Of a DNA stretch of 64,000 nt, positions 15,429 through 25,365 are shown one piece after another. Made by a program: the position numbers and the translations under genes. The notes under the pieces were generated by a model. It did no database searches. It was not told the DNA's origin and worked only from the letters and a program-made list of their open reading frames with translations. The DNA is from Oscheius sp. JU75 (lineage: Eukaryota; Nematoda; Chromadorea; Rhabditida; Rhabditidae), in assembly GCA_037178855.1 (NCBI GenBank), contig JASJZC010000004.1, forward strand, positions 682,001-746,000, written 5' to 3'. How positions within the stretch are numbered: the stretch's first letter is position 1; each line of letters begins with the position of its first letter.

Positions 15429-16784
15429 ATGTCGTTCACATCAGGACAGCGCTCTGCCTTCGTCACTTCAGCAGTACCGGGATCGAAAGCTTTTTTCCGA
15501 TTCTTGCATGGTTCGTTCATTTTTCCACCTTCCAACAAAATTCGTTGCAGATAGCGATGGAGCCGAACTATTGTCGATCCTCGAGCAGTCTGGCCGTCTT
15601 CTGTTCCACGTCAGCACAGCCGGCTTGGTCGTTGAACACGACCCGCAAATCAGCGTCCAGCAAGTTGCCACAATCTTGCAACAGAAGTGGAAGGAAATAT
15701 TCATGAAGAAGTGAGTTTCTCGTATCTGTTTTATTCCAATCACATCGTTTAGGGCTCTTCAAATCTCACTGCTGAATCAGCAGTGCACAACTTCCAAGAC
15801 GATCGTCTTCCCACTTTCTCAAGCTGCGCTTATTCTTTATTACCGCTATCAAATCATCAGAGAGCACAAAATCGTCGATCTCCTGGTTGAATGATGATTC
15901 TGGCTGTACAACAAGCCCGTGTTTAGGTCGATTCTTCTGGAACTGTGAGCTGGTATGGACAGTACGACTGTGTCGCTGGTGCTACTCGTCATATCATGGC
16001 CCTTGTTCAAGAGCATTTCTCCGACAAGACTGTCCAAGCCGCTCCGGAACTCTACTCCGACCCCGTGTCGAAGAACAACGCTGCCAACATGGGTAAGCCG
16101 CTTGCAGCTACAAATCACACCGACTAGTTTAGGCTCAACTATGAACGATTCGTACGGCTTCCCCAACTTGGGCAATCTTTCTCTCGGACTGTCAGCTCTT
16201 GCAGGAGCTCAGAGTTCCTGGAATCCGGAGGAGCTGCTGCGATGCTTGACCGGCACGGCATCCACGTACTCCCTAATGCAACAGGCCTCCGGCGATGCAA
16301 CCAATACTACTCAGCTGCCGTCCAATCTGCCCGAGACATTCAAGAGGGAGCGTGCTGCCCCGCGCGTCTCCTTGACCGGATCTGTATCGTCTCAGAAGAA
16401 GAGGGAAAGGATCTACTTCATGGTCCCTTCTACAGACGCTCCTCGGCTAATTGGAACCCGTGGCGTCAACAAAAAGCGCATTGAGGAGCAGACTGGATGC
16501 TCAATAACAGTACTTTTTGGTTCATTTATCGTCTTATGAGCATGTTTCAGCTTCACACGGAGTCCAAGAAGGATGGAGAGTTCCCCGTCGAGATCATCGG
16601 AGCCAGTTTGAGTGTCTGCGAACGAGCCAAGCTCCACATCGAGAAGTTCCTGGCCTCGAACGGCAACTCTGACGAGAAAAAGGAACGATCAAAGCCCAAG
16701 GTTCATCTCGAGTTCAGTCCCCGCAAAACGCAGCCTTCTTCGTCTCCCCAGAAGTCTGAGGTTGACGAGAACTCCAATTGGTAG
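15429..16784 (+). CDS. KH-domain protein, family unassigned
   Basis: Exons beginning [14 protein letters not shown] (15429), [47 protein letters not shown] and [14 protein letters not shown] join in phase through short introns. The C-terminal half holds a clear KH fold: [20 protein letters not shown] followed by [14 protein letters not shown], a 41-bp phase-0 intron, then [17 protein letters not shown] and [11 protein letters not shown]. The GxxG loop reads GTRG. The end is a disordered Ser/Pro/Lys tail ending ENSNW with the stop at 16782. RNA binding is inferred from the KH domain. I do not recognise the N-terminal 150 residues. AAGAGG follows an AG acceptor just before the ATG. Confidence 0.7.
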
Positions 16785-17224
16785 ATGCAATCCCTCCTCT
16801 TTCCGTAACATTTTCCAAATATCAGACATGATCCCCTGTACTATCTTTGAATGTTAGGTCATTGTCTTTTCGAATCAGATTGCCCATCTAGGAGATGTTA
16901 CTATTTTCAGTCTGTTCAACAGACCTTTTTGAGACTTTAGTCCATTTTTCTGTCACATTTTCATTCTGTGAAAAAATGTTTTCCTTTTGTTCTTATGTTC
17001 GTTAGTGGCGGCAGGAATAGGAAAGAAACTTTTTTAATGGCCCCCTGAATATGCTTCTTTTTTTGTGGACATCTGGAAATTCTTCTGATTTTGCCCTTCA
17101 GATTTAAGCATTGTCTAAGGAGCTATCAGGGTTGGTAGGGTTTCTTCCAGAGATGTGGAAATAAAAATAGCTATGGGAATCCCACTCGCGAGAATCGGGA
17201 ACATTTTTTGAGCGAGAGGAAGTA

Positions 17225-17706
17225 CCAGCTGCGCATTTTCTTAAAGGGACAACGTTGTTGAGCAGTCGCACGATCCGCCTGGACTGGCAGACTCGGAAAC
17301 TCGTCGCAGGGTCAAGATCATCAAGGGCGAAGGACTCCTGAATCAGGAGGCCACTGGAAGGATACCTATTGTCATAGTTCCGGCTCAAAAGGGTCGTACC
17401 GCTACTCTTCTGATGTACAGAGATCTTGCTCCGATGTTCGAGTCTGAAAGGGAGGGAGAGAACTGCGAAAAAGCCGCCGGTCAGTGGACTTCCTACCCTA
17501 AGCCAGCGGACCTAGAGCACGACTCCTGGCCAGAGCCAGAAGCTGTCCATCCTGAGCCAGCAACAAACCAAAAGCGCTGTCCCAGCCAAGCCGACTACTC
17601 CTGTCTCCAAGGCTCCTACCGTCTTTGGGATGCCGACCGTTCCGAAGGCCAACCTCAGCCTCGGTACCAAGGCTCTTACGCCGAAGAAATGAACTATGAT
17701 CAATAG
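17225..17706 (+). CDS. Unresolved coding segment, partial or broken
   Basis: A plus-strand frame reads DSETRRRVKIIKGEGLLN, then TGRIPIVIVPAQKGRTATLL and MYRDLAPMFESE, with protein-like composition; the KGEGL...G...I.V pattern faintly recalls a filamin-type Ig strand order. From about 17545 a different frame looks more genuine, a disordered A/P/T/K tail (SAVPAKPTTPVSKAPTVFG) stopping after ALTPKK near 17690, while the first frame stays open to 17706. I could not find a splice that joins the two in phase, so a missed exon or an indel is likely. About 36 bases at 17288-17323 recur at 17794-17829. The stretch 17830-18080 shows nothing else. Confidence 0.3.
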
Positions 17707-18083
17707 ATGGTGTAGTCTTGCCTTTTGTTCTCTTCTGTTTCGGGTCTGTGGGTACAAGTCTTTCAACCTCACCTGAGAGCTGGCATTCTTATGCAGACTC
17801 GAGTCTCGTCGCAGGGCCAAGATCATCGATCAGTGTGGAATTCGCATGGGGACCAGAGATGTGCGGGAATCAAATTCGAATGATATTTGAGCAGAAAAAT
17901 TCCCGTGGAGACTCGCGAGAATATTTTTGGCCATCTCACACATCTCTTCTGAAACCCCAACTAATGCCCACCCCTCCTTCATCCTTTGTTTCAAAGTCAC
18001 TAAATGGTTTGGTAAAAAACATTAAAGTTTATAGGTACCATGGAAAAGCTTATAAAATAAAATTTTATCCGAGGTGATCACTT

Positions 18084-18949
18084 CTATTTGGGTGCGTTGC
18101 CTTGATCGCCATTGGGAGACTCATCCGTTCGGGCGGCTTCGAACTGCTGGCGGAGTCTCGAGACCATGTCCGGGTTACTCTCCTGTACCTGCTCGGCCAT
18201 CTGAATTGTGTCTAATTGTAAGAAAACTTACAAAGAACACACCTGACGGCAGAACGTCATGAAGTTGTCGAGTCCTCCACTGGCGCCAGTCAGCTGTCCC
18301 ATCATTTGACCCATGACCTCGCTCATCTGGGGATCGTTCATTGCGGCAGCGGCCATCTGCTGAATCTGCGGATTTCCGAGCATAGATCCAAAGTCGGGAA
18401 GTCCTCCTCCGGCTCCGCCGCCAAGAAGAGCAGTCAGCGGATCCATGGCCGGGCTGTTAGAAGTTCCAAGCTGCTCAGCCAGCTTCTGTTCCGCGATCAT
18501 GAGATTGTTCGTGTAGGCAGCATTTTCCGGGTCGTGCTCCTTGGCCTTCCTCAGACAGTCCACGGCCTGCTCGTATTGCTCCAAGGAGGTGTAAGCGACT
18601 CTAAAATAGATGAAGTTGGCAGATATTCGAAGCATCTTACCCCAAACGACCGTAGGCTTTGCTGTAACTGGGGTTGATGGCCAAAGCCATCCAACAGTCT
18701 CCGATGGCCTCGACGTACTGTTCCAGCTTTGCATGGGCGGCGGCTCTATGTTTTCGGTAAAGCTTAGAAGTAAGAATGAAGATACCTGTTGCAATAGTAG
18801 ATCGGATCCTTGTGCAGCTTGAGCGCTTCGCTGTACTTGCTGACAGCTTCCGCTGCCTTATTCTCCTTCATCAGATCGTTCCCCTCGTCTTTCAGCTTCA
18901 TCGCCAGGGCAATGTCGGATTCGGATGGCGTCTTCTTCGCGTTCTCCAT
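18084..18949 (-). CDS. sgt-1: Small glutamine-rich TPR co-chaperone (SGT)
   Basis: Four exons (18786-18949, 18641-18745, 18243-18600, 18084-18200) join in phase to 247 residues. Three TPR repeats are visible: ALAMKLKDEGNDLMKENKAA, AAAHAKLEQYVEAIGDCWMA and VAYTSLEQYEQAVDCLRKAK. A Gly-rich linker (LTALLGGGAGGGLPDFGSML) and an NPQIQQMAAAAMNDPQMSEV STI1-like segment follow, then a charged tail. The family hands tail-anchored and mislocalised membrane proteins between Hsp70/Hsp90 and the BAG6/GET machinery in the cytosol. The product lacks the usual N-terminal dimerisation domain: the start ATG sits nine bases after TTTGCAG, so either this is the true trans-spliced start or a 5-prime exon is missing. 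The gene faces rpl-23A head to head. Confidence 0.88.
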
Positions 18950-19384
18950 TTCTTCGCCTGCAAACGATGCAAATTTCTGTGGAGAAGTGTATAGAGGAAG
19001 AAGAAGGCTGGGTTCTCACGTTTTAATTCCCCACACGGCAGTCTCAACAAAATTTTATCTCATACAGGATGATGAAACGACACAGTGAATTTATTATATA
19101 AGCGCATAAATGCTGCGTATCGAAGTTTCCGTTGATACGCAGCCTTTATGGTAAAGCAGTTGGTGCGCAAACAAATATTCCGCTGGTCTCTTTTCTGTAG
19201 CTATAGCAGCTCTTTTCCAATGTTTGTGAACAGTTTTGTCGGCTTTCTGTATTTACCTCTTGCAAAACAGTGTTGAGGAACCCTTCATACTACAAACTAG
19301 TCGTATAAATACAGCTGTGGCGTGAGAATTCTCTTGATTTGTTGTTTTGTGACGCATATGTAACTTGTATCTTTGTAGAAAACA

Positions 19385-19903
19385 ATGGCCCCCAAAGGAG
19401 TACAGTCGAAGAAGGTCGCCAAGGCCGTTGAGGCCAAGAAGAAAGTTGTCAAAGGCCAAAAGCTGACCCACAAGAAGAAGATTCGCACCTCCGTCCACTT
19501 CCGTCGCCCGAAGACGCTCAGAACCGTCCGTAATTCCAAGTAAGTAGAACTTTGATTCATTGAAGCAATCTTTCTTGTAATGAATCAATTTTCCAACGAA
19601 GTTTTCAGGTTCCCTCGCAAGAGCGTCCCGAACGTGAACAAATTCGACAGTTACTCGATTGTCAAGTATCCGCTGACGACGGAATCGGCCATGAAAAAGA
19701 TTGAGGACCAGAACACGCTGTGCTTCGTCGTCGACGTGAAGGCCAACAAATATCAGATCAAGACGGCCCTGATGCAGCTCTACAACATCAACACTGAGAA
19801 GATCAACACCCTCATCACTCCCCAAATGGAGAAGAAGGCCTTCGTCAAGCTGCAGCCTGATTTCGACGCTCTCGACGTGGCCAACAAGATCGGTTTGATC
19901 TAA
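19385..19903 (+). CDS. 60S ribosomal protein uL23 (RPL23A)
   Basis: Two exons (19385-19539, 19609-19903) give 149 residues, the usual size. The N-terminus is the lysine-rich [20 protein letters not shown] extension of eukaryotic L23A. The globular part includes [35 protein letters not shown] and the C-terminal [17 protein letters not shown]. uL23 binds 28S rRNA beside the peptide exit tunnel and docks SRP and nascent-chain factors. C. elegans orthologues are named rpl-25; I leave the symbol blank because the copy number is unknown. Codon choice is strongly biased (AAG, CTC, GTC), as expected for high expression. Nothing unusual. Confidence 0.95.
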
Positions 19904-20235
19904 ACGTTGTTTTGTTTTACAGTTTAATTAATTGTTGTTATTTTCCTGTTCTTCTTGCTTACCGCCTAACCAGCCGTTCCCTACCAGCCAGGCCGTCTTT
20001 CGTCTTAAACGTTCATGTTTCTGTATACATGGCTAGTCTGATAGATTTCCAGGCGCGCTCATTCGATGATTCAATTCCCTACGTATTCTCTGCGAAACTT
20101 CTTCTGAAGTAGTTAGAAGGTGCTGTGATTCTCCTAGATTTGATGTTTCTAGTTACTAACTTTTTCTTAACGTGCCAACTCTTAGCCAATACCTGCTTAC
20201 CATAAGTTCGACAAATTTAAAGTTTACTCCAATAA

Positions 20236-20364
20236 ATGGAAGATCAAGTAGAACAAATAATTGAAAGCAGACGTGTTCGTAGTCAGATCTGCCAGCTTAT
20301 GGCCTCCATTGACGAAGAATCCGACAATTTTGCAAGAGACAAGAGACAAAACCAGTTTGATTAA
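20236..20364 (+). CDS. Possible 42-residue small protein
   Basis: A short frame, MEDQVEQIIESRRVRSQICQ to DKRQNQFD, lies between rpl-23A and the convergent innexin gene. Its composition (charged, amphipathic, helix-like) looks protein-like, but I see no family and no neighbouring exon in phase. It could also be chance sequence in a 3-prime region. Confidence 0.2.
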   Translation: MEDQVEQIIESRRVRSQICQLMASIDEESDNFARDKRQNQFD

Positions 20365-20456
20365 GATTTATAGATAGCGTAAAAGATGTACAAGCTAAAA
20401 CACGTGGGTATTACAAATTAGAATGAAACAGGCGTGGACTTTACATCATCGGATTA

Positions 20457-21985
20457 CTAAGAATGAGGGGGAAGAGGCGGGGCCAGCGTGAAGGGTGTGA
20501 CCGTCGGAAGAAGACCCTTGACGTTGACGATACAGCTCTCGTCGGACTCCTCGGGACAGACAGACGGTGCTTGAGACATGTTCGAACTGTGCTGAATTTG
20601 GTTTGAAAGATGTATAATGCAGACGAGCTACCTTGTATACGGGTCCTTCCTCTGTATTGTAGCGCGTGATCATCGCGTTGGTGAGGTCATAAGTAATACG
20701 TCCGCCTACATGATCGGACAGGAACAACAGCAGGAGGACTCCGTCGGGATGGAGACATTCGTCCACGAAGCGGTCAACAATGTCGCGCTTGTTCGTGCCA
20801 GACACTCCCTGCAAGAATCAGCTAACGATAGCAGTTATAGGTAAACGTACTCGTCGCCAGCCATCCACAGTGCGCAAGACGAGATCCTTCCGGAATCGGG
20901 GGACAGTCAGAATAAGGACGTAGTAGATGAAGTCGGCGAGAGTGGCCATTGTGAGGATGGTGAACCAGACGAAGAGGAATAAGTACAGCTTCTCGTTGAT
21001 CATGTTCATCATCAGCACACATTGGGTGGTGTAGGCATTAAGATTGCCAAGTCTTCTTATCTGGAAACAACATGATTACACCAATAAGAGCCAACTGACA
21101 GTGAAGTCGCAGAAGACGACTCGAGGGAAGATGGCCGACTCCTTCCACTGTAAACCTCGTAGAATGCCGAAGAAGCTCTCGAATCCCCAATGGAGGTAGC
21201 TCTCGCCGATGAACTGACTGAGCATGTAGATCTGGGCGTAGATGTTGAACAGATAGAAGATCTTGGTCAGTAGATAGAGCAGTGTTGCGTTCCTCCCACT
21301 TCGAGGCGTGATCGGAATTCGTCTGCTAATGGAAGCCGTGCCGAACATCGAGACAGTCTCCATGTAGTAATCCGTCAACCTGTTCAGTTCCAGCGCGCGC
21401 GTATCGCCAGTCAGCTCGTTCAATTTCTCGGCCTCTTTCAGGAAAGCCTCGGGATATATTGCCGTCCTTTTCTGCACAAACTTCCAGAAGAAGTGGGGAA
21501 AGTAGAAGCACATAGCCTAAAAATTGGTTTTAACCACTGCAAAGGATAGCGACCTACTTGGAGGCATAGCACGATCGGGATCCACGGATAATAGCTCGCA
21601 TGATCCGTATGACGAACGTTATCTGTTAGCTGTGACCTGTGGGTGAACTGCTGGTCGTCCGGCTGCACGTAGACTTTCGAGATGAAGCAGTAATCTTCGA
21701 CGTACTGCTCCCAGCCTCCTAACCACATTTCCCGGTTTGAAACGAAAAAAAAATTCACCTTCGAACTCGGCCGACATCCAACATTGTATAGGCTTCCCGA
21801 AAAATTGCTTGGCCGAAGTGATAAGGGCGAAGAAGCAGATGATAGAAGTTGTGATGAAGTAGTTTAGCCTATCGACTGTGTCGGTAGCCTAAATATGGAC
21901 ATTACAGAGGGATTGTCGACAAAATTACCGTTTGGCCTTTGCTCCACTCTCTTAGAATGCCTGGTAAAAGCGGTATTTCTAGCAT
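20457..21985 (-). CDS. Innexin gap-junction subunit
   Basis: Exon 1 begins [19 protein letters not shown]; then [58 protein letters not shown], the signature [12 protein letters not shown] (YYQW-type), [45 protein letters not shown] and [17 protein letters not shown]. Four membrane segments and two conserved cysteines per extracellular loop fit the family. Innexins form hexameric hemichannels and gap junctions in the plasma membrane. The last exon encodes a Pro/Cys-containing cytoplasmic tail ending LAPPLPPHS after a short intron at about 20591-20630. The ATG is preceded by TTTCAGG. Its promoter side faces the DNA transposon whose left end lies 220 bp away. I cannot say which C. elegans inx gene is orthologous. 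Confidence 0.9.
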
Positions 21986-22204
21986 CCTGAAAGACTATAA
22001 ACGATAGACTGGAAGACATGTGAGAGGAGGAAAGTGGGAAGGAAAGAGCTTCTAGACGTTTGACATTTAAAGTACATTCCCTCAACAACTGATCAACACA
22101 ATTGCAGCCATTTTCAAGGTGAAAAGCACCGTGACAACTGGCAAAAAACCTGGCAGCAGCTACTCTCCTCTAAGAAAACGTTTCTGGCGCCAAAAGACTG
22201 GAAT

Positions 22205-22235
22205 CACAGCGTTTTACGCGCGTCGCCACTTTTTC
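22205..22235. repeat. Left terminal inverted repeat
   Basis: GCGTTTTACGC directly followed by GCGTCGCCACTTTTTC; both blocks recur inverted at the right end in mirrored order. The exact outer base is uncertain: with TGGAAT as target duplication this end starts CACAGCG and the other, read inward, starts CGGCG. Confidence 0.75.
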
Positions 22236-22509
22236 AAATCGGGCACAAACGCCGCTCGTTTTCTTAAGTACAGTATCCTACAAAAATCATGGTTCAAATC
22301 GGTTTTGGCACAGAATACCATACCCAGATTAATCTAAGAAGAGCGCGTTGCGCGGATTTCCTACTCTTCGAGCTCCAGTTTCTTATTTTTTTCTTTATTT
22401 TTGAAGAATTTTGTGCAGAAATCAGATCATTAGAAAAACCTAGAGCTAATAACAAGTTTATAAACCGTTTTTCTCAAAACACGAGCGGCTAAAAAGTTGT
22501 GAAAGCGCC

Positions 22510-24963
22510 ATGAACTCGAATTTTTCGAGCTTTGCTAAGAGAAGACCAAGTATACTTTCCAATAGTCACAAAAAGCCAAAGACTGATACCAAGCTAGTTC
22601 AGACTAATGTTAAGCCCATTCTAGAGAGTATTGGTCCAGAGTTTGTGGAAGCCAATACTTTCAATGACGATAGAATGCATTTCTCCCCAAGTTTTCTCGA
22701 CAGTGTCTCCACTTGTCGCTCGTTAGTTACAGTTGAGACTCCCATCACGCCCTATAAAAGGCGAAGGCGTCAGTTTGTGGACGGAGATGGCTTCAAAATT
22801 TATCACGCCTCCTGTCAGACAGAACTATTAACATCTAGTCAAAAATCTCAGACTGATGTATTACGTTCCTCGTCTCGTGGTGTCCAAGCTGAACTAGGTG
22901 ATGCGAACTTCGTTCAAACGATTTTCACTCTTCGAAACATCGTTGAAAGACAGAGCAAGTATATTGTTAGGCTCAAGCAAAGGGTTCGCGTGATGATTCT
23001 AGAAAAGAAGGCTGCTGCAAAAAGAGCAAAGCGAGCACGCATAGAGCTTCTATGCAACAAGAAAAATCGTCTATCCCCCATGGACACTTTGGTAATGTTG
23101 AAATCTTTCAATATCTCCTGGGGCATGTACAGACGACTGAAGACACATCTTAGTCGTCATGCGAACCACGATCCCTTTGCTCCGTACAACGTGACACATT
23201 CACTTGCACAAGAGCTGTCAGTACGGGAGAAATATTTGCCGTTTTCATTCACTATACAGGATGGAAAAGGTGCAGATTTTAGCACTCACGGTATAGGTTT
23301 ACAGAACATTGGCGATTCCCTTACTCAGAGAGTTCAAAGTCTCTACGACTCCGGCAAACTTTTGCAAGGAGAACAGTTTGGAAATAAGCTATGGGTATCT
23401 ATCATCGGAGATAAGGGCGGTTTCTATACCAAACTCTGCCTCCTCATTGGAAATGTCCCGAATACTAATTCCCGAGCTAATCTCCTCTTAGTAGGTGTCT
23501 ACAAAGGATCTGACAGTAACCAGTTCATGAATAACTGTTTCAAGTCCCAGATCGACGAGCTAAATTCACTGCGGTTTGTTACCATCTTGACCGGCAGCGG
23601 CTCTGAAAATCTGGAGATAGAATGGTTTCTTACTGGCGATATGATGTTCCTCTACGAGTGTTACGGTCATCAGGGCCCTTCCTCTACCCATAACTGCCTT
23701 ATCTGTGATTTCCGTCGTACAACGAAAGGTATTCCGAGTCAACAATGGACAAAACGAGCAATCGTTGACGGAAAACTTTCGGGAGACAGCGTTAGAAACG
23801 AGCAGTATGCACTGTTTCCAAAAATCGATCTAACAAACATAATTCCTCCGTCGCTACATATTATTATGGGTATAGCTAACTTTTTCATTGATGCCCTCGA
23901 AGCTAAGGCTATAGCAGAAGATGCTCATCTCGTGGCGAAAAATGTAGACATTCAGAAACGTAGTCAGTTGAAATCTATGCTGTCTTCTGTCAAAAATGAT
24001 CAAGCACTAGCCAAGGAGAGGCATCGATCGGTCACTCAACAGCTCAAAAGATCGCGTCAAGTTTTGGTACTCTTTGATGCTGTGAAACGTGCTAAAACTA
24101 TCTTCCCTGAAACAGGCACTCAATTGTGCCATCACAGGGATACCTGCCTCTTCCGCGATTTTAGAGCAAATAACATCGATACTGAAGATCGTTGGATTAA
24201 CTGCGACATGTGTAAAGCTGCCTATCACGTCATTTGCGTGCCTATTCTCACCATAGAAGCTGAAGCACGTTATGACACGACTTTCTTTGCCTGTGGCGAT
24301 TGTTCAGGAATGTCTTTTGATGATCGTCTGAAAAGTGCCCAGGACCAGGCTAATACTTTGAACATAGATATGAAAGCTACCGAGAATGAGGCAAGTCAAT
24401 TGACAGAAAGAGTAAATGAGTTTTCCAACGCGCTCGGCAATGCAGGACCGAAAATGAAAGAGCTGGAGAGCATGTTTTCAAAATGCGGTGCAGATAAGAG
24501 AGCGTATTTCCAGAAATTCACTGGTAACCACGTTCGAAAGTTGCTGCAGCACGAAAATGCTAAGAAACTCTGGAGCCTGTTTCCCAACGACTATGAAAGT
24601 GAATCCTACCTGAGATTTACGGAAGCACTGGCGAAAGTACAAGGTTTCTCCAAAAGTTCATTTCTTACGCAAGAAGAAATAATCGATTTGAACGTCTCTT
24701 TGGTCGAAATGCTAAGCGAGCTTCAAAATGCGAACAAAGATATGTCAATGACTCCTAAGCTTCATATGCTCGTTGAACATGTACCGGAATTTGTCGTCAA
24801 ACACAAAACTTGGGGCCTCATTTCAGAACAGCCCATTGAGGCTTTACATGCTTACTATAATGAACAGGAGAGAAGATTCTGCGCCATTCGAGATCCTGCT
24901 CTACGCCTAAAGATGATCGCCAACGAAGTATCCTTCCAAAATTATTTGTTTGATAAGTACTAA
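22510..24963 (+). CDS. DDE-type transposase with PHD-like zinc finger (817 aa)
   Basis: Single exon, 817 residues. Residues 1-140 are disordered and carry repeated QT words (VQTN 30, CQTE 102, SQTD 113, VQAE 125, VQTI 135). Residues 140-185 look like a basic coiled coil. The core has RNase-H-fold landmarks: IIGDKGGFYTK (Asp 301), FLTGDMMFLYECYGHQGPSS (Asp 377) with HNCLICDF, and late LHMLVEHVPEF then SEQPIEALHAYYNEQERRF (Glu 773). A C4HC3 PHD-like finger sits at about 540-598 (C540, C546, C565, C568, H573, C576, C595, C598), inserted between the second Asp and the Glu, and is flanked by coiled coils. Layout recalls KDZ/CACTA-like large transposases, but I cannot place it in a named superfamily. 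It presumably cuts and pastes the element that encloses it. Confidence 0.75.
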   Translation: MNSNFSSFAKRRPSILSNSHKKPKTDTKLVQTNVKPILESIGPEFVEANTFNDDRMHFSPSFLDSVSTCRSLVTVETPITPYKRRRRQFVDGDGFKIYHASCQTELLTSSQKSQTDVLRSSSRGVQAELGDANFVQTIFTLRNIVERQSKYIVRLKQRVRVMILEKKAAAKRAKRARIELLCNKKNRLSPMDTLVMLKSFNISWGMYRRLKTHLSRHANHDPFAPYNVTHSLAQELSVREKYLPFSFTIQDGKGADFSTHGIGLQNIGDSLTQRVQSLYDSGKLLQGEQFGNKLWVSIIGDKGGFYTKLCLLIGNVPNTNSRANLLLVGVYKGSDSNQFMNNCFKSQIDELNSLRFVTILTGSGSENLEIEWFLTGDMMFLYECYGHQGPSSTHNCLICDFRRTTKGIPSQQWTKRAIVDGKLSGDSVRNEQYALFPKIDLTNIIPPSLHIIMGIANFFIDALEAKAIAEDAHLVAKNVDIQKRSQLKSMLSSVKNDQALAKERHRSVTQQLKRSRQVLVLFDAVKRAKTIFPETGTQLCHHRDTCLFRDFRANNIDTEDRWINCDMCKAAYHVICVPILTIEAEARYDTTFFACGDCSGMSFDDRLKSAQDQANTLNIDMKATENEASQLTERVNEFSNALGNAGPKMKELESMFSKCGADKRAYFQKFTGNHVRKLLQHENAKKLWSLFPNDYESESYLRFTEALAKVQGFSKSSFLTQEEIIDLNVSLVEMLSELQNANKDMSMTPKLHMLVEHVPEFVVKHKTWGLISEQPIEALHAYYNEQERRFCAIRDPALRLKMIANEVSFQNYLFDKY

Positions 24964-25157
24964 ATTGTTAAATTACTTCTTTTTGGTGATATTTTTGATG
25001 CTTTGTTGTTATAATAGTTATTCTGTCATTAAGTAAATCTATTTGACCTAAAATTGTGGAAAAGGGAAAAGAATAATAGATGGGAAAGTATGTGGCTGAC
25101 GAAATAAAAGAGATCTAATTTTGAATTCCCGCCCTCGAAATAAAAAAATTGGCGCGA

Positions 25158-25197
25158 GAAAAAGTGGCGACGCTTTTTGCATGGGCGTAAAACGCCG
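25158..25197. repeat. Right terminal inverted repeat
   Basis: GAAAAAGTGGCGACGC, an 11-base spacer (TTTTTGCATGG), then GCGTAAAACGC. Reverse-complemented it matches the left end apart from the spacer, so the arms are about 27 bp matched with one 11-bp insertion. Confidence 0.75.
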
Positions 25198-25365
25198 TGG
25201 AATATCTATACGGGACCCTCACATTTTTTGGGTCCCAGAGCGATTTTGCGGTTACTGTACATTTTAGCGATACCGCGGTGTAAATGGTCAGGCCTGTTTT
25301 TACCCGCTCTAGCTTGGTTTCCCTTTTTTGGCTGGTAAAACCTGCTATTTATAGGTCGTTCCGCG

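Larger units (their letters stand above)
22205..25197. mobile_element. TIR DNA transposon, about 3.0 kb, apparently intact
   Basis: The left end carries GCGTTTTACGC then GCGTCGCCACTTTTTC (22209-22235). The right end carries the reverse complements: GAAAAAGTGGCGACGC (25158-25173) and GCGTAAAACGC (25185-25195), with 11 extra bases between the two blocks. A 6-bp direct repeat TGGAAT lies outside both ends (22199-22204 and 25198-25203), a plausible target-site duplication. Between them is one long intronless frame. The inner flanks are AT-rich, unlike the surrounding genes. The element sits between an innexin promoter and a decayed Nova-like gene copy. The ORF is unbroken and the ends are recognisable, so I infer a fairly recent insertion. 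Confidence 0.8.

Noticed and set aside
22250-25150. The 817-residue ORF as a host gene
   Set aside because: It is intronless among intron-rich genes and framed by inverted repeats with a matching flank duplication, so a transposase is far more likely.
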